Below are positions 56,314 to 64,000 of a DNA stretch of 64,000 bases, one piece after another. The DNA comes from Macrocystis pyrifera. Taxonomy: Eukaryota > Sar > Phaeophyceae > Laminariales > Laminariaceae. A program made the position numbers and the translations under genes. Below the pieces are notes generated by a model, which worked only from the letters and a program-made list of their open reading frames with translations, searched no databases and was not told the origin of the DNA. The stretch spans positions 3,211,001-3,275,000 of the forward strand of contig JASSKH010000036.1 in assembly GCA_031763025.1 (NCBI GenBank), given 5' to 3'. The first letter of the stretch is position 1; each line of letters begins with the position of its first letter.

Positions 56314-57601
56314 CGAGACCGCGGTTCCTTTCCCCCTTCGTCCGGATATGTGTAAGGACTGTTCGGGCACTTTGCAGCCTCCCAAGCGGTCCTTACTATA
56401 CCGGGCGGAGTAGCACCTATAGTATTTACCCCATCTCGTCCCTTGTCCTGGCTGTCTCTCAAACTCCCCCTCCCCATGCTCCAACACCTCTGATACCCAT
56501 ACCGGGTCTTCCATGTTAGCCCTAACGTACACCATAAACGAGTCCGACGACCATCTCCCTTCTTTCCTAATCACTGCCTCTGGCACTCTTCTCGCGGCCA
56601 GTCTGGTTGCCCCCCCTATTCTCCCCGAATGCAACGCGAATTCTTCCGGAATCAGACTTGACCCCGCTCCTCTCCTCTCTTCCATCCACCTCCTCCATAC
56701 ACTGGCGAGACCCTTCCTCCAGCACTGGGTTGCCTTCCCCCTGGCCCGACCCTCCAACCGTCCGTTCCTCGATATGACATCAAAGGGGCTTCCCTTGTCA
56801 ACTCCCCGTCATTGTACATTTCAAAAGCTCCACCAATAGCCCCACTGCCCCTCCTTCCTCTCCTCCACCCCGTCCTGATCTTGTCCTGACAAGTACCGCT
56901 CCTTTTCTTCCTTGGTCTACCTTCGATCCCCTGAACCTCACCTCTACCTTGTTTGCTTCCGAATGCTACCCTCCGCCAGTTGATCGTTATCACTGAAAAA
57001 CGCAACATCCCCCCTCCTTATGCAGTATACCTTGTGATACACCCCTCTCTCCTTGGCAAACAATTCTGACGCTCGCAACATAAAAAAATAGGACAGTGTC
57101 AGACCTATCCCCCATGATGCAGTGCTTCCTTGCATCCCCTTCAGCATCCCCCGAGTCAATGGTCTTCTTACCCTCTGCTGACTACCCGTCTCTATGTGTG
57201 CCCTCTTGATACCTTGCCTCGCCGATCTGATCAATGGGTTACTCATGGGCAACGAAAGCCCCACGAACTGCTCATGGTAGAAATTAATCGCCACTAACTT
57301 GCCTACTACCGTCGACTCCTTGTTCCCTTTTTTCTGCGCAGCAGTACCCCATGAGCTCGACCAACTCCCCCACTAACTCCATCTCCCCCACGTCTTTCTG
57401 CAGCCAACGCCCCTTCCCGACCAACAATCTCCAGCTTCGACTCGTAAGTTTTTCGAGACGAAGCTGCAACTCTTTCAAATGCGTACTCTCTCGCAATATC
57501 TCCGAACACACTAGCTGCTCCCCGATCCCAGTTCCTGCACCCGCCAAGCGATTTCGGGACATTCTGCGTTCTGTTTCGCGGGAACCTGTTCCTCTCGCCA
57601 C
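56311..57601 (-). pseudogene. Tyrosine recombinase (YR) of the retroelement
   Basis: The N-terminal SAM-like part lies at 57601-57284 (SRSWRLLVGKGRWLQ). The catalytic part starts at 57294 with YFFMLRASELF, giving the first Arg. At 56757-56311 comes HSGRIGGATRL (the H-x-x-R pair), then EGRWSSDSFMVYVR with the nucleophilic Tyr. The R-H-R-Y tetrad is thus present across three frames. The enzyme would integrate the circular cDNA without target duplication. Frame changes near 57290 and around 56760-56950 leave it broken in this assembly. Several breaks lie in homopolymer-rich DNA, so some may be sequence error. Confidence 0.75.
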
Positions 57602-57769
57602 CTAGTCAGACCATCTGCCAACCTGTTATCGACCCCCCGTACGTGCCTTGCCTGAAACACCACCTTCCCCTTGCTTCCAACGCCCCCATCATTCTCATCA
57701 ATGCCCCTACCCTCGCTTGTTTCTTACCCCCCCCCACGACACCTCTTTACCTAGGTTACAGCTGCTTCG

Positions 57770-58290
57770 TTATCTGCCCTCATCAAAACTGCCTCCCCCT
57801 TCCTTCCTACCCGGTCTCTCCCCCCTCATGTCTACCATTACGAACGCCGTCACCCCCATGGCCATGACCTCCAACAGGTTAATGGAAATCAAATCAGCTA
57901 CCGCCTGCCCCCCCTTTATCGTACGTTTCTGCACCTCTTCTGGCAGGGCGAATCTCCAGTACACCCCCGTTTCCATGCACAACCCCCTATCGCTGTCAAT
58001 GAAGCGTCCGAAAACCAGGTTCTACTCGGCCGCTGCTTCACGAAGCTGAAAGACGGTGCTCTTATGCTCTCTCCCCCGTACCCTCCCCCCGTCTCCAAAA
58101 ACCATCTCCACCCTCCCACGTCTGCCATGAACTCCCGCGACAACCGTAGAACTCGTCTCGCTTCCTTCTGCTTTCTGAACCTACCCCACGCACCCCCCCC
58201 TCCCCGGCCCGCTCCACCCCATCAAGATGCAGATTAGATAACTGCAGAAGCCGACGGACGAAGTACCGTCCGGGCCGGATTACAAAGGAT
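57770..58290 (-). pseudogene. RNase H domain of the retroelement
   Basis: 58143-57916 contains WFSDASLTAIGGCAWKRG, the usual W-x-D-A-S start of DIRS-type RNase H. 57982-57770 gives YWRFALPEEVQKRTIKG, then DLISINLLEVMAM, the second conserved block. The two lie in different frames. A preceding stretch (YFVRRLLQLSNL) matches the RT/RNase H connection. It acts after reverse transcription to remove the RNA strand. Confidence 0.65.
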
Positions 58291-58333
58291 GCGTGGTACA
58301 ACTTCCCTGCTAACACTAGCACCTCCCTCACCG

Positions 58334-59203
58334 TTACCGTCTGCCGCCCTGCTGGCCAATCTGCCAATGGCGCGCGTAATTCTTCCACTTTCGTTTCGGG
58401 AGGGCAATAGTCATGCTCTCTGTGTCAACATCGTACCCAACACCTCTTGTTGCGTTGCCCAGCCTGTCACCTTTTTTTTTCGAAAGTAACGGCTCCTCCC
58501 CTTCTGACCTCTCGCCCATAGCCTGCTCGTGGATTCCCGCTAGCGATCGAGACAAGTCCAAACACCGCGCCTCTTCCGGATCCCACTGAATTTCTGCTGA
58601 GATGGCATCATCCATAAAAAAATAAAAAAATAAAACACAAAGGATGGGTCGTCCTGCCCTCCCCCGTTCGCTGGCCGCACTACGCACTCTGCCGGCCACT
58701 GGGCTACTGGACGCCCCGTTGCCTGCGCAACCATCACGTGCTCTACCGCGCGGTTCCCGCCCTCGAGAACGAAGCGGATGCTCTCGTGGTGTTGCGTTGC
58801 GCATGCTGCATCACAGCTGATATCACGCCCCACCACCCCGGACTACCTCTCCACCCAAACTGCAAGCACAAATCGACGTAAAGGTACTCCCCCCAATACG
58901 TACTCGGGACACCCGCAGTCCCGGACCCTTCTCTGCTTGCTTCTTTGGGAAACAATCGCCCTGCCCCCTGCCACGTCCGCAACCGCTTTTTCCCACACTG
59001 CGTCGCTAAATTTCCGCGCGCTTAAAGGGTTTCCGTATGCAAGTTCCTGTGTAAGGTCCCCCCCTGGCCCAACGTCTACCGGTACCCCCACGCGCGCTAT
59101 GTGCTTCAACTTGTCGATTTCCGGGAATTGGTGCTTGTCCCCGAAGAAGGCTTGTACGCGCTCTGGGTCCATGTGGGGTGCTGTCAACGAACCCCCCAAC
59201 CAT
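58334..59203 (-). pseudogene. Reverse transcriptase of the retroelement
   Basis: 59199-58843 has the pre-RT block ELAYGNPLSARKFSDAVWEK. 58982-58743 carries YVDLCLQFGWRGSPGWWGV, the palm region before the active site. 58804-58334 carries FMDDAISAEIQW (an F/Y-x-DD active site), then YDVDTESMTIALPKRKW, typical of the thumb. At least two frame changes are needed. An A-rich (A6T)n tract at 58615-58635 lies directly before the DD motif. The family is DIRS/PAT/Ngaro by order and motif style. Confidence 0.7.
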
Positions 59204-59628
59204 TACACAACCCTCCCTACCCCCTCTTCCCCCCCCCGGTTACCCGCGACGAAACTGCCCCAGCCGTCGTAGCTAAACTCGCACTAAGCTTGCCGCCTTC
59301 ACCGATTTCCCCGACACCTTCCCCAACAACCCCTGTGCAACCTCCCAACGCTTCTGATCTTCAACGCGCCGGCCGGATATCGCACCTGTTTCTGACAAAA
59401 CCACCCCGCGCTCCCTCCCCCGAAGCCAAAATGGTCCCTCTGCGCGAAATTCCGCACATCAACGTTGCTCTGCGCTGCTACCTGCTGTGTCCCTTCCCCC
59501 TTGACGATGAAAGTCCCTATAATCGTACCCAAGGCATCCGCCGAATCAAAAGGGTGGGGATTTCCCATCCCCGCGCAGTGATGACCAGACCACTGTTGTG
59601 CGGTTGCTCTTGCGCCACGTCGTCTCCG

Positions 59629-60103
59629 CTACTGATGGCTTGCTTCTCCGCTCCCCGCCTCCCCACCCCCATCCTTCCCCCCCCCCCCCCCCCCCCCCCA
59701 ACCTTGCAACCCGGACGAGAAATTCGATGCTCCCCCCTCCCCCCACTGCGGCCTGGTGCTGAGTACTGAACTGATGCCGTCCCCCCACCCCGGAGTTGCT
59801 TCGTGCTGCGGCTGCCGGTGCAACCTCCGTGTTCCCCTCTCCCACGGACTTGTCTCCTCCCCCGCCCACCCCCACTGTCCTTCGGGTGCCCCCGTCTGCC
59901 GCTGTCGCGACCCCGACACGTCTATCTCCCACTCGCTTGCATCACCGAACCCCCCCCCAGGCCTGACTGCTGCTGCTGCTGTAGCCGCATGCTTGGCCGC
60001 TGTTGCTGCTGTCGCGGATTCGGTACTCCCCCCCCCCAACCTATCCCCCCCCCCCCCCCCCTCCTTCCCTCCGCGTTTTCCCTGCCGCATTGCTCTGATG
60101 CCC

Positions 60104-60144
<41 letters not shown>

Positions 60145-60781
60145 GCCCCCCCCCCCCCCCGTATGCCCACCCTTCTTGCTGTGGTGCCCACTCTTGCTGT
60201 AGCTGCTGTGGTGTGCCCCGGCTATGCGGCTGCTGTAGTGCCTACCCCTGCTGCTGCTGCTGCTGCGACGGGCCTCCCGGGCCCCAGGGTGCATGTGAGG
60301 GCTCGTTAAAGGTCGTGAGCTGATGGATAGCCCGCCTCCCCCCCGCCTCCTGCTGATACGAACTCCCTCCCCCCGACCATAGGGGGCCCTGAAACTCGTT
60401 TCCGGGAAAAAAAATTGGTCGTTGCGCTGCGATGGGGCATGTTGCATGGACTTGGACTGCTCGCGGTTCCCATACGGGCCGTTCCCCCGCCCCCTACCCG
60501 ACCGCATGTGAGCTCCTTGGTGTACTGTCTGGCTACCCTCAAAGTGCACGTTCCTACTCGTACCGAGGCTACTCAGGGTATTGCTCGCACTCTACCGTCG
60601 TCGTTGTTGCCCGACCCTCCTGCTGAAGACTGATCGTCCTCCGCGTTACCGGCCGCCCCGTTCCCTTGGGTCGACCCTCGCCTTGGCCCTGGGCCTCCCA
60701 CACGATTGTCGTGCTCCTCGTCCTGCTGTTGTATCGCGGTAAGAGGTTCCCCCCTCCTGATCGTCGACCCTCCCAACGCAC
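59629..60781 (-). pseudogene. gag-like ORF1, low complexity
   Basis: A 306-codon frame (60549-59629), rich in Gly, Ser, Ala and His, with a poly-Ala run from GCN repeats near 60110-60142. It is preceded at 60776-60573 by an acidic/Gln-rich frame (GNAEDDQSSAGG). The position before RT is where DIRS-type elements keep gag. No zinc knuckle is visible. C/G homopolymers (for example 59680-59699 and 60040-60062) make the frame unreliable. Confidence 0.4.
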
Positions 60782-60837
60782 AGGCTCAATGACTGCTGAC
60801 CACTTGACGATTCCTTGACGTCCCTTCCCCTGTCAAA

Positions 60838-61571
60838 AACAACTAGACGACTCCCTGACGTCCCTTGCCCGGTTCTATTGAGCTCGTGCAGGGCCTTGCA
60901 CGTCAGCTATCTATCCTGGATACTCGCTGCACCGACGACCCCGCTTCACACCGCTCTACCGCTGCTTGCTCGTATCTGAACTGCGTTGGTCTTTCTTCAT
61001 CAATCATCCGGAACTTCTATTATTTTTCATTCTTACCCCCGTACTAAACATCCCTTGTTATTATATAGGAAACCCTCCGAAACCATCTCATTGGCAAATT
61101 TTATACGTCACGGGACAGCTTACGCGGACTTTAATTGCGCGCCGCGCAATGTATGTAAAACCCCTGTTTTGGCAGATACTGGAGCGATGTATAGTCATTC
61201 CCAGTGACTAGAGCCAACTTTTATGAGAATCCTCGGCAGACATCGATCGACAAAACCAACGACACCGTCATGAAATCTGAACGGAATGCGCTGGTTAAGG
61301 TCTCCGACCCAGCCTAGTGTCACAGTGCTCACACCTCGGTCGGTGATATGTGGCGTGGGCTGACCAGGCGTCTGATAAAAAAACATTTTGGCACTGATCT
61401 GTAGAAGACAGACGACAAAAAATCTCTACCGCAAAAAATAGGCAATTTCTCAGAGTTAGGGTTAGGGTTAGGGTCACGAACTCTGAATGACGTCTCATTC
61501 CTTCACTGGTTTATCTTTTCTACCCGTTACCCTCCAAACACCAGGTTGCCCCTACGACAACCTTCCTCTTT
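60838..61571 (-). repeat. Split repeat A1 (outer), interrupted
   Basis: It matches A2, but a 400-bp insertion separates TCTCATT (61086-61092) from its duplicate (61493-61499). A2 has the uninterrupted CCTCATTCCTTCAC. The outer end ...CCTCTTT at 61571 abuts the tail of SINE copy 2. Confidence 0.85.
61093..61492. mobile_element. 400-bp insertion with 7-bp target duplication and telomeric hairpin
   Basis: Bounded by the direct duplicate TCTCATT. It starts GGCAAATTTTATACG and ends GAACTCTGAATGACG. Near its right end TCAGAGTT-(AGGGTT)n-...AACTCTGA places about three telomeric repeats in a short hairpin. There are no clear terminal inverted repeats, and the family is unknown. Confidence 0.75.
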
Positions 61572-61627
61572 TTCTTCCATAAACAAATGATAAGCGGAAA
61601 GCGCGAAAGAAAGCGTGAGTTGGCTAC
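61572..61627 (+). repeat. tRNA-like SINE, copy 2, right part
   Basis: TTCTTCCATAAACAAATGAT through AAGCGGAAAGCGCGA to GTTGGCTAC corresponds to the tail of SINE copy 1. It confirms the right boundary of the PAT/Ngaro-like element. Confidence 0.75.
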
Positions 61628-61822
61628 ATTCGATGAAAATCGACGAGCAGTGGGAATGCTGAACCCTATGCGCGACAAAAAATAAAGGCACGTACCGGGG
61701 GGGAGAAGGGACGACACCTGTGAACACGGCTTGTCCAGAAGATCGTCGAGGGTAAAACCTCCTACGAGTGGGCTGGGAAGTAAAAGTGATGGATAAAAAT
61801 AAAAAGTAAAAAAACTAAAACA

Positions 61823-61855
61823 TAGGGTTAGGGTTAGGTTAGGGTTAGGGTTAGG
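61823..61855. repeat. Interstitial telomeric tract (TTAGGG)n
   Basis: Five GGGTTA-type units, one with a shortened spacer (GGTTAGG). It is followed at once by the 5' part of the non-LTR element. Confidence 0.9.
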
Positions 61856-61997
61856 CGCGAACCGGGCTACAAAGCGGAGAGCCAATATTATCATAGAGAC
61901 AAAGAAGAGACAAAAAAAGCAAAAAAGGAGGAGGGGACGAGCCTCTCGTCGGCTGGCTAAAAAAGCAGCACGCGAGGCTCGTAAGAGACAGAAGGCA

Positions 61998-62840
61998 GCA
62001 CTTGTGGTGGTAGCGACCTACAATGTGCGTACCCTGGCCGTAAAGGGGAAGAACGGGTACGGGCATTTCGAGTGCGTACTTGCGAAACGACAGCAACTCG
62101 GTTGTGACTTCATTGGTCTGCAGGAAACCCGATGGTCCGGCAACGCGAGATTTGGTGCAGCTGGATACCAAGTTTTTTGTTTCAGGCCAGGAAAACACAG
62201 CAGCGAGACAAGGGTTATATTGGGTAGGTTTAGCAGTAAAAGACTCAATATGCCGTACGTCTAAGTTCACTCAGCAGTTTTTGACGAACGACTTATGTCT
62301 ATGCGCTTTGAGTTGGACGGTCGGTGCGATGCGGTCAATTTCGTCGTTGCGTACGCCGCAACTGATTGTACCAAAGATGCCAAGCAGAAAGGCATGTTTT
62401 GGCGAAAGTTGGAGGACCTGGTTGAGCAGATTCCTGCTAAAGAGTGTTTGTTTGTGCTCATAGATGCCAATGGGCGAACTGGGGGGAGGATAGAAGGGTG
62501 CGGTGATGATGAATGTAGGGTGCTCGGAGCATACGGACGAGATGTTCGTAGTGATAACGGCAAACGGCTTTTTTCGTTCGCTGCCAGTTGCAAGCTAGCG
62601 CTCACCAACACATTTTTCAGCACGCGCAAGGGCGGGATATCGCATACGTACAACCGCACCAGCCTGAATGATCGTAAGCGAATCGACTACATCCTAACTC
62701 GTCAAGTCCATCGACCTAGAGTACATACTGTTACAGTCGTCCCACAGCCCCCACCACCTGCTAAGGCTGATTCAGACCATAACATCGTGTACATCAAGGT
62801 CCGACTTAGTGGTCACTTTCGTCTAACCGAAGATTGTTGA
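61998..62840 (+). pseudogene. EEP-type endonuclease domain of the LINE
   Basis: 61998-62215 gives ATYNVRTLAVKGK and FIGLQETRWSG (the catalytic Glu). A frame change near 62215 leads to LYWVGLAVKD, and another near 62290 to 62295-62840 with LIDANGRTG, RIDYILTR and SDHNIVYIKVRL, the closing Asp-His motif. The domain nicks target DNA to prime reverse transcription. At least two frame changes break it. Confidence 0.8.
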
Positions 62841-63334
62841 AACCCCCAAAACGCCGAGAATTCGACAGGCAGCTTTTCCTATCCGATGGAGAGCGTCGAC
62901 ACCGAATAGTCGAGAGGGTCGTTTCCACTCTTAACCAACCTACCCAGCCTCGTAACAGGTCTGGCATGGTTGACTTTTTCACCACAACAACTGTCATGAA
63001 TGCTGTTGAGAAAGAGGTGCCACTTCCACCACGTCGACACCGCCGAAGCGGTCGGTGTGAGACTCCCGAAACGTTGGCCGCTTTCAAAGTAGCATGGACA
63101 GCGAGGGAGGATGCGAGACAGCTCTTGCGTGCCTACCCCCGAGATAGTACAGCGTGGAAAAAGTTGAGATCCGCCTGTGCGAATCTGCAGGAAGTGGTCG
63201 CCGCAGGAGTCAATGCGTATTTTGAAGAGTACCTCGCTGAAACCGAGAGATTCCTCGCGAGTTCCGATCAACGAGGGTTCTACAAGCACCTGAAGACTAC
63301 GGTAGGGTTGCAAGGTACGAAAGCGAGGAGTTAA
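62834..63334 (+). pseudogene. Linker between endonuclease and RT
   Basis: A 166-codon frame with a charged, helix-rich sequence (RVVSTLNQPTQPRNRSG; WTAREDARQLLRAYPRDS) and FYKHLKTTVG, as in the region before the RT core in LINE ORF2 proteins. It overlaps the end of the previous fragment in another frame. Confidence 0.6.
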
Positions 63335-63463
63335 CAGTTTATCATGGACGAGGATGGCACGCTGTTGCGGGATCAAGCGCGAATTCGTGAAAGATGGGCG
63401 GGGCACTACCACAAACTATTGAACACTAAATAGCTGAAACTTTACCCCACGATCATCGGCCTA

Positions 63464-64000
63464 GTGCCACCACGACCGCTGAAACTATCCCTTGGAAGTG
63501 AACCATCCATTGACGAGATGATGGAAGAAATGAAGGGTATGTCAAACTGGAAAGCCGTTGGACCAGATGGTCTCCCGGTCGAAGTACTGAAACTTGACCA
63601 CCCCGCTTTCGTGCAGAATTTTCGTAGTATCTTTGTTAACGTTTGGGTATCGGGAGAAGTCCCCCAGCAATAAAAGATGCGATCATAAAAACCCTTCACA
63701 AAAAGAAGGATAGAACTGATACAACTACAGAGGCATTTCGCTTGTTGCCCACGCGGGCAAGGTGTTGCTGAAAATCGTTGCGTCCCGTCTAAGCAGCTAC
63801 TGCGAGACCGAGCATATACTTCCTGAAGAACAGTGCGGCTTTCGCCCCGCACGGTCGACAGTCGATATGCTGTTTGTCGTGCGCCAGTTGCAGGAGCTAG
63901 GACGGCAGAAGAAAATCCCGCTGTACGTGTGCTTCATCGATCTGCAGAAAGCGTACGACTCTGTCGACCGAGAACTGTTTTGGGAGGTACTCACACGCCT
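63464..64000 (+). pseudogene. Reverse transcriptase domain of the LINE (partial)
   Basis: 63464-63673 has NWKAVGPDGLPVEVLK, RT block 1, and stops after GEVPQQ. After a frame change the 63740-64000 part has [32 protein letters not shown] and [12 protein letters not shown], the block with the first catalytic Asp. A stop at about 63431 and at least one frame change mark it as inactive. The YxDD block would lie beyond the window. Confidence 0.85.

Larger units (their letters stand above)
55087..61571 (-). mobile_element. PAT/Ngaro-like tyrosine-recombinase retroelement with split direct repeats
   Basis: Read on the minus strand the order is A1 (61571-60838), gag-like ORF, RT, RNase H, tyrosine recombinase, B1 (56313-56054), A2 (56053-55745), B2 (55343-55087). 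B1 and A2 abut exactly end to end (…CCTCTTT|GGTTGCCCAC at 56053/56054), which reproduces the junction of a circular intermediate. The SINE copy next door gives the empty site GGGACTTT|TTCTTGCAT; the element sits there with no target duplication, as expected for recombinase-mediated integration. Several frame breaks and a 400-bp insertion in A1 suggest it is inactive. Confidence 0.85.
61856..64000 (+). mobile_element. Non-LTR (LINE-type) retrotransposon, decayed, cut by window end
   Basis: Endonuclease then reverse transcriptase in the usual ORF2 order on the plus strand, both with frame changes and stops. The 5' part (61856-61995) is A/G-rich and without a long ORF1. The element continues past 64000, so its tail and target duplication cannot be seen. 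The telomeric tract directly upstream may mark the insertion site or may be a coincidence. Confidence 0.85.

Noticed and set aside
59756-60309. Plus-strand ORFs of 148 and 168 codons, rich in Pro, Cys and Ala
   Set aside because: They are the complement of the Gly/Ala-rich gag-like region and depend on GCT/CTG and C-homopolymer repeats.
61093-61200. A retropepsin-like string (VLADTGAMYSH) in the 400-bp insertion
   Set aside because: One short DTGA match with a stop shortly afterwards is expected by chance, and no flanking protease sequence is recognisable.

Overview
This is a eukaryotic nuclear window, repeat-rich and gene-poor. I infer a stramenopile, most likely a brown alga. The grounds are: (1) the only clearly intact-looking gene family is a Notch/LNR + polymorphic-outer-membrane-repeat + multi-TM receptor-like protein with GT-AG introns, an architecture I know from brown-algal genomes; (2) interstitial TTAGGG-type telomeric repeats; (3) a mix of LTR, tyrosine-recombinase (PAT/Ngaro-like), non-LTR and DNA transposons. 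The species cannot be fixed from sequence alone.

Layout. 1-10660: a ~2 kb tandem repeat unit (three copies), rich in CAG/CTG and AC microsatellites. A 6.2 kb non-autonomous LTR element on the minus strand (3782-10020; LTRs 455/454 bp, TG..CA ends, CTAC target duplication) splits it. An 80-bp palindromic element sits at 2207-2366 and 10573-10652, with its empty site at 254. 10660-13790: no gene recognised. 13790-24560: an array of ~0.9-1.0 kb repeats, invaded by a 1955-bp TIR element with TA duplication that carries a two-exon AP2-like gene (17630-19584) and by a second ~2.1 kb TIR element (21349-23436). 24565-26158: a hAT-like element (8-bp duplication, 23-bp perfect TIRs) filled with GTAAC/GTTAC words. 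26970-28151: a hypothetical Cys-rich gene.

31283-37441 (minus): the four-exon LNR/Pmp/TM receptor-like gene. Its large first exon is broken by three single-base frame changes, all at homopolymers. 37500-43430: mostly unrecognised sequence. 43484-43892 and 50599-50770: a TATTTGCGACA TIR family. 43894-44846: 339-bp tandem repeats, cut by a ~5.7 kb element with 22-bp perfect inverted ends and TTAA on both sides (about 44847-50584). Six copies of a ~105-bp TA-target MITE are scattered over the window, one nested inside another.

54842-61625: a tRNA-like SINE pair. The second SINE is split, without target duplication, by a PAT/Ngaro-like element (55087-61571, minus strand) with the textbook split direct repeats A1-ORFs-B1-A2-B2 and degraded gag, RT, RNase H and tyrosine recombinase. 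That element itself carries a 400-bp insertion with a 7-bp duplication and a telomeric-repeat hairpin. 61856-64000: a decayed non-LTR retrotransposon (endonuclease + RT), running off the window and starting directly after a telomeric tract.

The host contribution is essentially the receptor-like gene, plus weak hypothetical ORFs. The rest is a layered record of insertions. Because several targets are themselves tandem repeats, pre-insertion sites can be read within the window, so element boundaries are unusually secure.
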